A DNA stretch of 64,000 nt from Modestobacter italicus (GCF_000306785.1 NC_017955.1:1860001-1924000), one strand, 5' to 3'; positions 28,593 to 36,377 are shown, counted from the stretch's first letter. Numbers and translations are program-made. The notes: a model not told the origin generated them from the letters alone.

Positions 28593-28876
28593 CCGACGAG
28601 GGGGTCCGGCGCAACTACCGGGCCGCGTTCCTGCGCTACCTGGCCCGGCACGAGGAGGGGGCCCTGCACGCCGCGTACGAGATCGGGCGGGCCGGGCTGG
28701 AGGCCGGGCTGGGCCTGCTGCAGCTGGTGCAGGTGCACCACGACGTTCTGATCGAGGTCCTGCAGGACACCCCGGCCGACGAGGTGCCCGCGGTGGCCGC
28801 TGCGGCCTCGGACTTCCTGCTCGAGGTGCTGTCCAGCTACGACATGGTGCAGCGGGGATTCCGCACCGACGGCTGA
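28589..28876 (+). CDS. Stand-alone RsbU N-terminal-like (RsbT-binding) domain protein
   Basis: A 95-residue all-helical protein, coupled by a GTGA overlap. The pattern YRAAFLRYLARHEEGAL...EIGRAGLEAGLGLLQLVQVHH...FLLEVLSSYDMVQRGF matches the four-helix RsbU_N domain through which RsbT activates the RsbU phosphatase. No PP2C phosphatase domain follows: the frame stops and a hairpin comes next. It may be a free docking partner for the kinase half of the sigma fusion, or an adaptor to a phosphatase encoded elsewhere. Recognition rests on helix pattern and context. Confidence 0.72.
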   Translation: MTDEGVRRNYRAAFLRYLARHEEGALHAAYEIGRAGLEAGLGLLQLVQVHHDVLIEVLQDTPADEVPAVAAAASDFLLEVLSSYDMVQRGFRTDG

Positions 28877-28895
28877 GGCAGCCGACGGGCTCGGG

Positions 28896-28931
28896 GCCAC
28901 GTGCCCCCGAGCTGGTCAGGGGGCACGTGGC
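28896..28931 (+). terminator. Terminator of the stressosome operon
   Basis: A perfect 13-bp stem (28896-28908 with 28919-28931) with a 10-nt loop lies 20 nt after the last gene. No T-run. The rest of the 344-nt gap up to 29220 holds no gene I can support and presumably includes the promoter of the EAL gene. Confidence 0.7.
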
Positions 28932-29220
28932 AGCCGAGGGGCGACCGGGGTCAGGGGCCGCCCTCCGCCACCGCGGGCCGGGGATTCCGGGGGCCGTGAC
29001 GGCTGGTCTCTCGTCGTGCACCCCTGAAGACGCCGCCGGGTGCCCGGGATGACGCGGCCGGCCCGCGGTCCGACCAGGGGATCCGCCGCGGCCGGCGGCG
29101 CCCGGCCCGCGTCATGCACCGGTACGCCGTGCGTCCTCCGTGCGGCACCCCTTCGGGTGAGGTGCTCCAGCTGCTGCCCCGACCGGTCGATGGGACAGGA
29201 CCGAGGACGACGGAGGGCAC

Positions 29221-30468
29221 GTGAAGAGACGACGTTCGGACGCCGACCAGCAGGTCGCCGAGCTGCTGCGGACGGCGAAGGAGTCGCTGCAGCTGTCGGT
29301 GGCGTTCCTGAGCCGGCTGGACGGCACGACGCAGCACCTGGAGGTCGTCGAGTCCTCCGTGCCGTTCCTGTTCCAGGAGGGCAACCAGCAGCGCCAGGAG
29401 ACCTCCTTCTGCCAGGCCATCCTGGACGGCGACCTGCCCGCGGTGATCCCCGACGTCCGGCAGCACCCGAAGGCGATGGCGCTGCCCGCCGCCCGGCTGC
29501 CGAGGATCCGCAGCTACGTGTCGGTCCCCGTCGTGCTCAGCGACGGCGAGCTCTACGGCACCTTCTGCGCCGCCGGGCTCACCACGGACAAGGGGCTCAC
29601 CAAGCGGGACAAGTCGCTGATGACCGTGCTGGCGTCCGCCGCCGCGGTGATCATCGAACCCGGCGTGCGCGAGCAGGAGCGCCGTCGGGAGCTGCTGGGC
29701 CGCCTCGAACCGGTCCTCGCCGGGGGCGGCCCGCTCGTCGTCCTGCAGCCCATCGTCGACCTGGCGACCGGGGTCCGCGTCGGGTCCGAGGCGCTGAGCC
29801 GGTTCCCGGCGGCGTGGGGCAAGGCGCCGGACGTCTGCTTCGCCGAGGCGCACAGCGTGGGCCTCGGGCACGAGCTCGAGCTGGTCGCGCTGGACCGGGC
29901 GGCCGAGCACCTGACCGCGGTCGAGGGCTACGTGGCCATGAACATCTCACCGGCCACGCTGCTGCTGCCCGAGTTCGCCGCGCTGATGGAGCGGCTGCCG
30001 CTGGAGCGGGTGCTGCTCGAGCTGTCCGAGCACGACCAGGTGGAGGACTACGACGCCCTGGCCGCGGCGCTGGCCCCGTTCCGCGCCCGCGGGATGCGGC
30101 TGGCCATCGACGACGTCGGCGCCGGGTTCTCCTCGCTGCGGCACATCGTGGTGACCGCGCCGGACGTGCTGAAGATGGACCGCAGCATCGTCTCCGGGGT
30201 CGACACCGACCCGGTGCTGACCAGGCTGGTCGGCTCCCTCGTCGAGTTCGGCCACGGCGGCGGGGCGACCGTGGTCGCGGAGGGCGTCGAGACCGCGGCC
30301 GAGGCGGTGGTCCTCCGGGACCTGGGCGTCGACCTCGGGCAGGGCTGGTTCTTCGGCCGGCCGGCTCCGGTCGACCCGCCGGTCGCCGCGGCGCCGGCCA
30401 TCCCGGTGGCCCGGACGCCGGCGGACGAGGTGCCGGGGTTCATGGCCAGGCGCGAGCTCGCTGTGTGA
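29221..30468 (+). CDS. GAF-EAL protein, probable c-di-GMP phosphodiesterase
   Basis: A 415-residue soluble protein. A GAF sensor covers about 8-150 and an EAL domain about 170-395. EAL-domain catalytic features are in place: GSEALSRF, the Asn in VAMNISP, Glu in LLELSEHD, the metal-binding pair in AIDDVGAGFSS, LKMDRS, VAEGVET and GQGWFFGRP. It should hydrolyse c-di-GMP to pGpG under control of a ligand or light bound by GAF. GTG start behind CGGAGG. The diguanylate cyclase at 2215-3402 is a possible opposing enzyme. Confidence 0.88.
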   Translation: MKRRRSDADQQVAELLRTAKESLQLSVAFLSRLDGTTQHLEVVESSVPFLFQEGNQQRQETSFCQAILDGDLPAVIPDVRQHPKAMALPAARLPRIRSYVSVPVVLSDGELYGTFCAAGLTTDKGLTKRDKSLMTVLASAAAVIIEPGVREQERRRELLGRLEPVLAGGGPLVVLQPIVDLATGVRVGSEALSRFPAAWGKAPDVCFAEAHSVGLGHELELVALDRAAEHLTAVEGYVAMNISPATLLLPEFAALMERLPLERVLLELSEHDQVEDYDALAAALAPFRARGMRLAIDDVGAGFSSLRHIVVTAPDVLKMDRSIVSGVDTDPVLTRLVGSLVEFGHGGGATVVAEGVETAAEAVVLRDLGVDLGQGWFFGRPAPVDPPVAAAPAIPVARTPADEVPGFMARRELAV

Positions 30469-30541
30469 TCCGCGTCATGCCGCGGGGGTGGGGGCGTGTC
30501 ATACGTACAGCCCCCCGCGGGCCTGACGAAGGAGACACGAG

Positions 30542-30832
30542 ATGCAGATCCGTCGAACCGCCGCCACCCTGGCCAGCGTCGCCGCCCTCGGCATCGGAGG
30601 CGTCGCCCTGTCCGCCCCGGCGAGTGCCCAGCCACCCATCTTCGCCGGCGGGCTGGTCAACGTGAACATCACGGACGTCCTGACCAACAACGAGGTCGCC
30701 GTCCAGGTCCCGATCGGTGTCGCCGCCAACGTCTGCGGCGTCTCCGCGGCCGTCATCGCCGAAAACCTGCCGGCCCCCGTCGACTGCACCGCCGAAACGA
30801 CCCAGGACCTGCCGGTGCGATTCCGGCCGTGA
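30542..30832 (+). CDS. Small secreted protein (rodlin-like hypothetical)
   Basis: A 96-residue protein with a signal peptide cleaved after SAPASA (about residue 29). The mature part, LVNVNITDVLTNNEVAVQVPIGVAANVCG...PVDCTA, carries two Cys that could form a disulfide and a beta-rich repeat-like pattern. Similar short secreted proteins are common in Geodermatophilaceae and Pseudonocardiales and are sometimes compared with rodlins. Role unknown, perhaps surface coating. Excellent ribosome site (GAAGGAGA). A strong terminator follows, and it is the last backbone gene before the island. Confidence 0.7.
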   Translation: MQIRRTAATLASVAALGIGGVALSAPASAQPPIFAGGLVNVNITDVLTNNEVAVQVPIGVAANVCGVSAAVIAENLPAPVDCTAETTQDLPVRFRP

Positions 30833-30865
30833 GTAAGGCCGGGCCCACACCGGCCCGGACATGAG

Positions 30866-30899
30866 ACCGCCCCCGCCAGGAACTCCTGGCGGGGGCGGT
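30866..30899 (+). terminator. Strong terminator after the secreted-protein gene
   Basis: A 16-bp perfect inverted repeat (30866-30881 with 30884-30899) begins 33 nt after the stop; the real loop is probably 6 nt. Beyond it, 30900-31204 holds the attL-like repeat and no gene I can support. Confidence 0.8.
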
Positions 30900-30932
30900 G
30901 TCACGTGTAGCTCAGGGCTGGGTGAGGCCCTG

Positions 30933-30964
30933 GCGATCAGATGTCGTAGTACATCGCGAACTCG
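30933..30964. repeat. attL-like direct repeat: displaced copy of the glnA1 3' end
   Basis: These 32 bp are identical, in the same orientation, to 61068-61099. Read on the minus strand they encode EFAMYYDI and the TGA stop of glnA1. Identity ends abruptly on both sides. No other glnA sequence is adjacent, so this is not a decayed gene copy. It is best explained as the left attachment site of an element inserted at the glnA1 3' end. Confidence 0.85.
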
Positions 30965-31204
30965 CCCCTGGCCTCCTGTCATGGTTGGCCAACCGCGGCT
31001 CCGGCGGTTGACCTGCGGTTCCACGCTTGAGCAACAGTGGTTGTGGACGGCGCCAGTTGAGCGTCTCGGGGACTGGATGGGGACTGACGGCCTGTGCGGC
31101 CCGCGCCAGGATGCTGGTCGTCTCAGCGGCCGAGGATGCCGGACCGGGGTGTACGCGACGGCCCTGCCTACGTCCGAACTTCACCGTCCTGCCGACGTTG
31201 CGCC

Positions 31205-31600
31205 TCAGCATGAGGACGACAACGTCGCGCTGCTCCCCGTCGCACCGCCGGCGGTGCTGAGCACGGCCGCCAATGAGTCGAGCGCCCCGGGTACGAGAGC
31301 GAAGTACGCCCAGACGCCCCGCTTGTCACGACTCAACAGCCCCGCGTCGACGAGCACCTTGAGGTGGTGGGACACCGTCGGCTGGGAGAGGCCGAGTGGT
31401 TCGGTGAGATCGCAGACGCACGCTTCGCCGTTCTCGTGGGCTGCGACCAGCGAGAGGAGCCTGAGCCGAGCTGGGTCCGCGATCGCCTTCAGCGTGCGAG
31501 CGAGGTCGGTCGCCTCGTCCGCGGTGAGGGCCTGGCGGACGAGCGGGGCGCAGCAGGCGCCGTCCACCGACGACGGATAGGCCAACGACTCGGTGCTCAC
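31205..31600 (-). CDS. arsR: ArsR-family arsenite-responsive repressor
   Basis: A 131-residue winged-helix repressor. The DNA-recognition helix LGLSQPTVSHHLKVL is preceded by ACVCDL (Cys61 and Cys63), the classic ArsR As(III) site; an extra Cys pair (16-17, ACCAPL) is near the N-terminus. The tail ends in Ser-Ser-Cys. It is divergent from the arsB operon, and the 97-nt gap holds a dyad (31654-31669) that is a likely operator. Derepression by arsenite or antimonite is expected. Confidence 0.9.
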   Translation of the reverse strand: MSTESLAYPSSVDGACCAPLVRQALTADEATDLARTLKAIADPARLRLLSLVAAHENGEACVCDLTEPLGLSQPTVSHHLKVLVDAGLLSRDKRGVWAYFALVPGALDSLAAVLSTAGGATGSSATLSSSC

Positions 31601-31653
31601 CGGGTCATCATGCGGCGTTCATTGACTTGTGTCGATACCTCAGACAGGGTGAC

Positions 31654-31669
31654 ATCGACCGACGTCGAT
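31654..31669. promoter_or_regulatory. Candidate ArsR operator between arsR and arsB
   Basis: The dyad ATCGAC-CGAC-GTCGAT lies in the 97-nt divergent region; GTGTCGATAC just upstream repeats one arm. Position and symmetry suggest the site where ArsR represses both directions. Confidence 0.45.
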
Positions 31670-31697
31670 TGCTTGACCCGAAGGGCGCCACCTGCTG

Positions 31698-32828
31698 ATG
31701 AGCGACACCGTCGCCGAGAGCCCCCGATCGAACACGGACCTGGACACCCCGGTCCTTGCTCGGCTGTCCACGCTGGACCGGTTCCTGCCGGTCTGGATCG
31801 TCGCCGCCATGGCCGCCGGACTGCTGCTGGGCCGGCTCGTCCCCGGCCTGGACGACGCGCTGGACGCAGTCAAGATCGGCGACGTCAGCTTGCCGATCGC
31901 CGTCGGGCTGCTGCTGATGATGTACCCGGTGCTCGCGAAGGTCCGGTACTCCGAGCTGGACCGGGTGACCGGTGACCGGAAGCTGCTGATCGCCTCGCTG
32001 GTACTGAACTGGCTGGTCGGCCCGGCGCTGATGTTCGCCCTCGCCTGGCTGCTGCTGCCTGACCAGGCGGAGTACCGCACCGGCCTGATCATCGTCGGGC
32101 TCGCGCGCTGCATCGCCATGGTGCTCATCTGGAACGACCTGTCCTGCGGCGATCGGGAGGCGGCCGCTGTCCTGGTGGCGATCAACTCGGTCTTCCAGAT
32201 CCTCGCCTTCGCCGCGCTCGGCTGGTTCTACCTGCAGGTGCTGCCCGGCTGGCTCGGGTTGTCGACGACCTCGGCGGAGTTCAGCGTCTGGGCCATCGTG
32301 CTGTCGGTGCTGGTGTTCCTGGGCATCCCGCTGCTCGCCGGCTTCCTCACCCGCACGATCGGGGAGCGCACCAAGGGCCGCGACTGGTACGAGGGCAGCT
32401 TCCTGCCGAAGATCGGCCCCGTCGCGCTGTACGGCCTGCTCTTCACCATCGTCATGCTCTTCGCGCTGCAGGGCGACGCGATCACCTCGCAGCCCTGGGA
32501 CGTCGTCCGCATCGCGCTGCCGCTGCTGGCCTACTTCGCCCTGATGTTCGGCGGGTCGTTCCTGCTGGGCATGCGGCTGCGGCTGGGCTACGCCAAGACC
32601 GCGACCCTGGCGTTCACCGCCGCAGGCAACAACTTCGAGCTGGCCATCGCCGTCGCGATCGGCACCTTCGGGGTCACCTCGGGCCAGGCGCTGGCCGGCG
32701 TGGTGGGCCCGCTGATCGAGGTCCCGGTCCTCGTCGCGCTCGTCTACGTCTCGCTCTGGGCCGCCCGGCGCTGGTTCCCCGGTGACCCGACCGTTCCGGC
32801 CCGCATCGACAAGGGAGCATCACGATGA
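31698..32828 (+). CDS. acr3: ACR3-family arsenite efflux transporter
   Basis: A 376-residue membrane protein with about ten helices. The segment LIWNDLSCGDREAAAVLVAINSV holds the conserved Cys of ACR3 carriers, and TAAGNNFELAIAVAIG near the end is also typical. It exports As(OH)3/arsenite through the plasma membrane. It heads a five-gene plus-strand operon in which every junction is a 4-nt overlap. No clear ribosome site precedes the ATG, so a leaderless or early-start transcript is possible. Confidence 0.92.
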   Translation: MSDTVAESPRSNTDLDTPVLARLSTLDRFLPVWIVAAMAAGLLLGRLVPGLDDALDAVKIGDVSLPIAVGLLLMMYPVLAKVRYSELDRVTGDRKLLIASLVLNWLVGPALMFALAWLLLPDQAEYRTGLIIVGLARCIAMVLIWNDLSCGDREAAAVLVAINSVFQILAFAALGWFYLQVLPGWLGLSTTSAEFSVWAIVLSVLVFLGIPLLAGFLTRTIGERTKGRDWYEGSFLPKIGPVALYGLLFTIVMLFALQGDAITSQPWDVVRIALPLLAYFALMFGGSFLLGMRLRLGYAKTATLAFTAAGNNFELAIAVAIGTFGVTSGQALAGVVGPLIEVPVLVALVYVSLWAARRWFPGDPTVPARIDKGASR

Positions 32829-33475
32829 CCCAGACCGAGCGCACCGCTGGCTTCCCGGGGCTGCTGGACCCCGATCTGGTGCTCCGGCGCCACGTCGAGG
32901 ACCTGTCGGCCCGATTCACCGGGATGGTGAGCCCGGAGACCGTCGAGCGGATGGTCTTCGAGTCCTACACGGCACTCGGTCGTACCGCCAAGGTCAAGGC
33001 CCACCTGCCCGTGCTGACCTGCCGGTTCGCCACCGAGCGGCTCACCGCCCTGGCGCAGGCCAAGGGAGCGCTGGTCAAGGAAGCCCCCGAGGTGCTGTTC
33101 ATCTGCGTGCAGAACGCCGGGCGCTCTCAGATGGCCGCGGCCATGGTCGAGCACTTCTCTGAGGGGCGCGTCCACGTGCGCTCCGCCGGGTCCATGCCCG
33201 CCGACGAGGTCGACCCGGTCGTCCTCGAGGTGCTGGCCGCCCGCGGCATGAAGGTGACGGACGCCTTCCCCAAGCCATTGACCGACGACGTCGTCCAGGC
33301 TGCCGACGTGGTCATAACGATGGGCTGCGGCGACGCCTGCCCGGTCTACCCCGGTAAGCGGTACCTGGACTGGAGCGTCACCGACCCCGCCGGCCAGGAC
33401 CCCGCTGCCGTCGACGCGATCGCCTCGGACATCGAGACCCGTGTGCGGGGGCTCCTCTCCGAGCTCGGCGCATGA
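32825..33475 (+). CDS. arsC: Arsenate reductase with N-terminal three-helix dimerisation domain
   Basis: A 216-residue protein. Residues 1-85 form the three-helix-bundle domain common in actinobacterial ArsC fusions. Residues 88-214 form a low-molecular-weight phosphatase-like ArsC with the P-loop CVQNAGR (Cys94-Arg100), the SAGSMP segment and the MGCGDACPVYPGKRYLDW region containing the further reactive Cys residues. It reduces arsenate to arsenite, probably using mycothiol/mycoredoxin or thioredoxin. ATGA overlap with acr3. Confidence 0.9.
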   Translation: MTQTERTAGFPGLLDPDLVLRRHVEDLSARFTGMVSPETVERMVFESYTALGRTAKVKAHLPVLTCRFATERLTALAQAKGALVKEAPEVLFICVQNAGRSQMAAAMVEHFSEGRVHVRSAGSMPADEVDPVVLEVLAARGMKVTDAFPKPLTDDVVQAADVVITMGCGDACPVYPGKRYLDWSVTDPAGQDPAAVDAIASDIETRVRGLLSELGA

Positions 33476-34914
33476 GTCGGAGCCTGGTCATCATCGGCGG
33501 CAGCGACGCCGGCATCTCCGCCGGTCTGCGCGCCCGCGAGCTCGACCCGACCGCTGAGGTCACCGTCGTGGTGGCTGACGCCTACCCCAACTACTCGATC
33601 TGCGGCATCCCGTACTACGTCTCCGGCGAAGTGGCGCCCTGGCAGTCGCTCGCCCATCGCACCTACGCCGACCTCGAGGCGGCCGGGCTGACCCTGCGGG
33701 TCAACACCCGGGCCACGGCGATCGACGTCGCAGGCCAGCGGGTGGCGGTGACCGATCCTGATGGCACCGAGGAGCTGTTGGCCTACGACGAGCTGGTCGT
33801 GGGCACCGGAGCGCACCCAGCGGTCCCGGCCATCGCCGGCGTCGGTGGTCCCGACGGTCTCGGCCCGGCCGAGGGCGTGCACCTGCTGCACACCATCGAC
33901 GACACCCACGCCCTGATGGCCAGCCTGACTGGCCGCTCCGTCGGTTCGGCGCTGATCGTGGGTGCCGGCTACATCGGGGTGGAGATGTCCGAGGCGCTGG
34001 TGGCCCGCGGTGTCGCCACCACCATCGCCCAGCGCCCGGCAGAGGTCCTGGCCACTGTGGATGCCGAGCTCGGCTCCCTGGTCCGGGCTGAGATGGAGGC
34101 ACACGGCGTCGAGGTGCTCACCGGCACGTCCGTCACCGCCCTGGCCCGCACCGCAGACGGCCAGATCGCGGCAACCGGTGGCGGACTGAGCCGGTCCTTC
34201 GACGTGGTCGTCATCGTCGCCGGGGTCCGCCCCGACGTGGCGCTGCTGGTCGGGGCAGGGGCGACCACCGGCGCCGGCGGGGCGGTCGTCGTCGACGAGA
34301 CGATGGCGACCGGACTGCCCCACGTGTGGGCCGCGGGGGACTGCGTCATCACCCACCACCGGCTGATGGGCCTCACCTACCTGCCGCTGGGCACCACCGC
34401 GCACAAGCAGGGGCGGGTCGCCGGCGCCAACGCCGTCGGCGGGCACGCCCGCTTCGCCGGCAGTGTGGGCACCCAGGTGGTCAAGGTCTTCGACCTCGTC
34501 GCGGCCCGCACCGGCCTGCTCGAGCACGAGGCGGTCGCCGCCGGGTTCCGGCCGGTCACCACCCAGACCAGCCCCAACGACCACAAGGCGTACTACCCCG
34601 GCGCCCAGCCGATCACGATCCGGGTCACCGCCGACGCCGACACCGGCCGCCTGCTCGGAGCGCAACTGGTCGGCCGGCTGGGCAGCGAGATCGCCAAGCG
34701 GGCCGACGTCTTCGCCACGGCGCTGTTCCATGCCATGACCGTCGAGGGCATCGCCGACCTCGACCTGGCCTACACCCCACCGCTGGGTTCACCCTGGGAC
34801 GCGGTCCAGATGGCCGCCCAGGCCTGGAGCCGCGAACACCGACCGCCCAGCATCGACGCCCTACCGTCGGTTCCCAGCCGAACCGACCCCCTGATCAAGG
34901 AGAAGACCCCGTGA
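33472..34914 (+). CDS. CoA-disulfide-reductase-like FAD/NAD(P) oxidoreductase of the ars operon
   Basis: A 480-residue pyridine nucleotide-disulfide oxidoreductase. The FAD motif IIGGSDAGISAG opens the protein, and NYSICGIPYYVSGE places a single redox Cys (about 44) as in CoA-disulfide reductases and NADH oxidases. The second nucleotide motif is VGAGYIGVEMSEAL (about 160), and the dimerisation domain ends the protein. Being coupled by 4-nt overlaps to arsC genes on both sides, it may recycle a thiol or reduce an arsenic species; the true substrate is unknown. Confidence 0.83.
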   Translation: MSRSLVIIGGSDAGISAGLRARELDPTAEVTVVVADAYPNYSICGIPYYVSGEVAPWQSLAHRTYADLEAAGLTLRVNTRATAIDVAGQRVAVTDPDGTEELLAYDELVVGTGAHPAVPAIAGVGGPDGLGPAEGVHLLHTIDDTHALMASLTGRSVGSALIVGAGYIGVEMSEALVARGVATTIAQRPAEVLATVDAELGSLVRAEMEAHGVEVLTGTSVTALARTADGQIAATGGGLSRSFDVVVIVAGVRPDVALLVGAGATTGAGGAVVVDETMATGLPHVWAAGDCVITHHRLMGLTYLPLGTTAHKQGRVAGANAVGGHARFAGSVGTQVVKVFDLVAARTGLLEHEAVAAGFRPVTTQTSPNDHKAYYPGAQPITIRVTADADTGRLLGAQLVGRLGSEIAKRADVFATALFHAMTVEGIADLDLAYTPPLGSPWDAVQMAAQAWSREHRPPSIDALPSVPSRTDPLIKEKTP

Positions 34915-35333
34915 GTGACCGCCCCAGCGTGCTGTTCGTCTGCGTGCACAACGCCGGCCGCTCCCAGATGGCCGCCGGCTGGCTCCGGCACCTGGCCGGC
35001 GACGCCGTCGAGGTCCGCTCCGCCGGCTCGATCCCCGGCGACCAGGTCAACCCGGCCGCGGTCGCGGCGATGGCCGAGGTCGGCATCGACATCTCCGACC
35101 AGCGGCCGAAGGTGCTCACCACCGACGCGGTCGAGGCCTCCGACGTCGTCATCACCATGGGCTGCGGCGACGCCTGCCCGATCTTCCCCGGCAAGCGGTA
35201 CCTGGACTGGGCGCTCGAGGACCCGGCCGGCAAGGGCGTGGACTCCGTCCGCCCCATCCGCGACGAGATCGAGGGCCGCATCCGCGGGCTGCTCGCCGAG
35301 CTGCAGGCGCCCGGCGTCAGCACCACCTCGTGA
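34911..35333 (+). CDS. arsC: Arsenate reductase (thiol-dependent ArsC)
   Basis: A 140-residue low-molecular-weight-phosphatase-type ArsC with P-loop CVHNAGR (Cys11-Arg17), RSAGSIPGD, and MGCGDACPIFPGKRYLDWALEDPAGK holding the Cys pair used in disulfide relay. Start is GTG, overlapping the previous stop (GTGA). It is closely related to the C-terminal domain of the first arsC in the operon, so the operon contains tandem paralogues. Confidence 0.9.
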   Translation: MSDRPSVLFVCVHNAGRSQMAAGWLRHLAGDAVEVRSAGSIPGDQVNPAAVAAMAEVGIDISDQRPKVLTTDAVEASDVVITMGCGDACPIFPGKRYLDWALEDPAGKGVDSVRPIRDEIEGRIRGLLAELQAPGVSTTS

Positions 35334-35785
35334 CGGGCACGCCCAGCGTCCTGTTCGTCTGCGTGCACAACGCCGGCAAGTCCCAGATGGCCGCCGGGCT
35401 GATGCGTGATCTGGTCGGGAACGCCGTCGACGTCCACTCCGCCGGCACCGCACCCAGCGACGCGGTCAACGAGCAGTCCGCCCAGTCCCTCGCCGAGCTC
35501 GGCATCAACATCTCCGGCGAGCGGCCCAAGCAGATCACCGAGCAGCTGGTGCGTGCGGTGGACGTCGTCGTGGTCCTCGGCTTGGAGGCCGAGGTGGACC
35601 CGGTCGAGGGCACCCGCTTCCAGACCTGGGACACCGACGAACCGTCAGCGCGTGGCATCCAGGGCATGGACCGGATGCGGCTGGTCCGCGACGACATCGC
35701 CACACGGGTGAAGGTGCTGGCCGACGAGCTCGTCGGCGACTCAGGCACGCCGGATAAAGAGACTGGGACGCCCAGCCGCCGCTAG
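35330..35785 (+). CDS. Arsenate-mycothiol transferase-like ArsC with Lys in the P-loop
   Basis: A 151-residue ArsC paralogue, coupled by GTGA overlap. The P-loop is CVHNAGKS: the arginine that normally closes CX5R is Lys17. It lacks the MGCGDACP segment; in its place is VVLGLEAEVDPVEGTRFQTWDTDEP. This resembles the mycothiol-dependent ArsC1/ArsC2 type of Corynebacterium, which forms an arseno-mycothiol adduct instead of using an internal disulfide. Having both types in one operon suggests two reduction routes. Its stop overlaps the convergent zinc-ribbon gene. Confidence 0.83.
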   Translation: MTGTPSVLFVCVHNAGKSQMAAGLMRDLVGNAVDVHSAGTAPSDAVNEQSAQSLAELGINISGERPKQITEQLVRAVDVVVVLGLEAEVDPVEGTRFQTWDTDEPSARGIQGMDRMRLVRDDIATRVKVLADELVGDSGTPDKETGTPSRR

Positions 35786-35946
35786 TGCCGGCCGATCCGA
35801 GTCGCCGCCCACAACCCGCATCGGCGGCAGATGTACACACCCGGAGTGCCGCCGAGTTCGTGAAGAGCGGTCTCCGGGAGCTCCCGCCCGCAGCAACCAC
35901 ATGTGTGAGACGTGGACGCGGATCGGCGGCCGCTGATGAGTCTCAT
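35782..35946 (-). CDS. Small zinc-ribbon protein
   Basis: A 54-residue protein too short for routine gene finding. Its Cys pattern is TCGCCGREL (three Cys, 16-19) and, 21 residues on, YICRRCGLW (40-43): two CxxC-type knuckles that make a compact zinc ribbon. The remainder is basic. The ATG at 35946 overlaps the stop of the upstream thioredoxin-fold gene by 4 nt (ATGA), strong evidence of translation. Its own stop overlaps the last arsC on the other strand. Function unknown; metal binding, or arsenite capture by the Cys cluster, is possible. Confidence 0.68.
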   Translation of the reverse strand: MRLISGRRSASTSHTCGCCGRELPETALHELGGTPGVYICRRCGLWAATRIGRH

Positions 35947-36242
35947 CGCAGGACCTCCGTCAACTGCTCGGTGCTCGGTGCCCCGGCTGATCCGTCAGGG
36001 GTCCAGTAGACCCGGCAGGACAGGCCGATCGGGCGATCACGGTCCAGGAACGGATCTCGACCGTCGACCAACACCGTCGGGGAGCCCCGAAACTGCTCGG
36101 CCTCGGCTTGCTCCAGTGTCTCGATCTCCTGGTATCGCACGGTGACGGCACTTCGCCCAGCCAGGGCCAGCGCATCGCGGAGGCGAGCGTCGACGGTCCG
36201 CCAGTTCGGGCACTCATCGAAGTACACAAGGGCGACGTCCAT
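35943..36242 (-). CDS. Thioredoxin-fold small protein of metal-resistance loci
   Basis: A 99-residue protein from ATG at 36242. It starts VALVYFDECPNW, a pattern seen in small thioredoxin-like proteins near mercury and arsenic genes (YFDGCPNW); only one Cys is in the usual active-site position. FRGSPTVLVDGRDPF supplies the cis-Pro strand, and SCRVYWT adds a second Cys. A role in thiol or metal(loid) handling is inferred from context. An open frame continues upstream to 36329, but the internal ATG begins the conserved fold. Confidence 0.7.
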   Translation of the reverse strand: MDVALVYFDECPNWRTVDARLRDALALAGRSAVTVRYQEIETLEQAEAEQFRGSPTVLVDGRDPFLDRDRPIGLSCRVYWTPDGSAGAPSTEQLTEVLR

Positions 36243-36377
36243 GGTCGTGTCTCTCCCGACGCCGGTGGCGCTGTCTGTTCTCTGAAAGCGGTGGCTGGCC
36301 ATGTTGTCGGATCGCGGCCTTCTGGCCAAGCAGCTGGAACCGAGCCAGGCATGCCTGTGGTTGCGCTCCCGCGTCCT

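Noticed and set aside
30542..30832. Chaplin identity for the small secreted protein
   Set aside because: Size and export signal fit, but the chaplin repeat pattern with its paired Cys spacing and Gly/Asn core is not present.
30965..31204. Possible integrase remnant just inside the left end of the island
   Set aside because: All six frames were read; no tyrosine-recombinase boxes (R...HxxR...Y) or serine-recombinase motif was found. The one long frame is Arg/Pro-rich shadow sequence.
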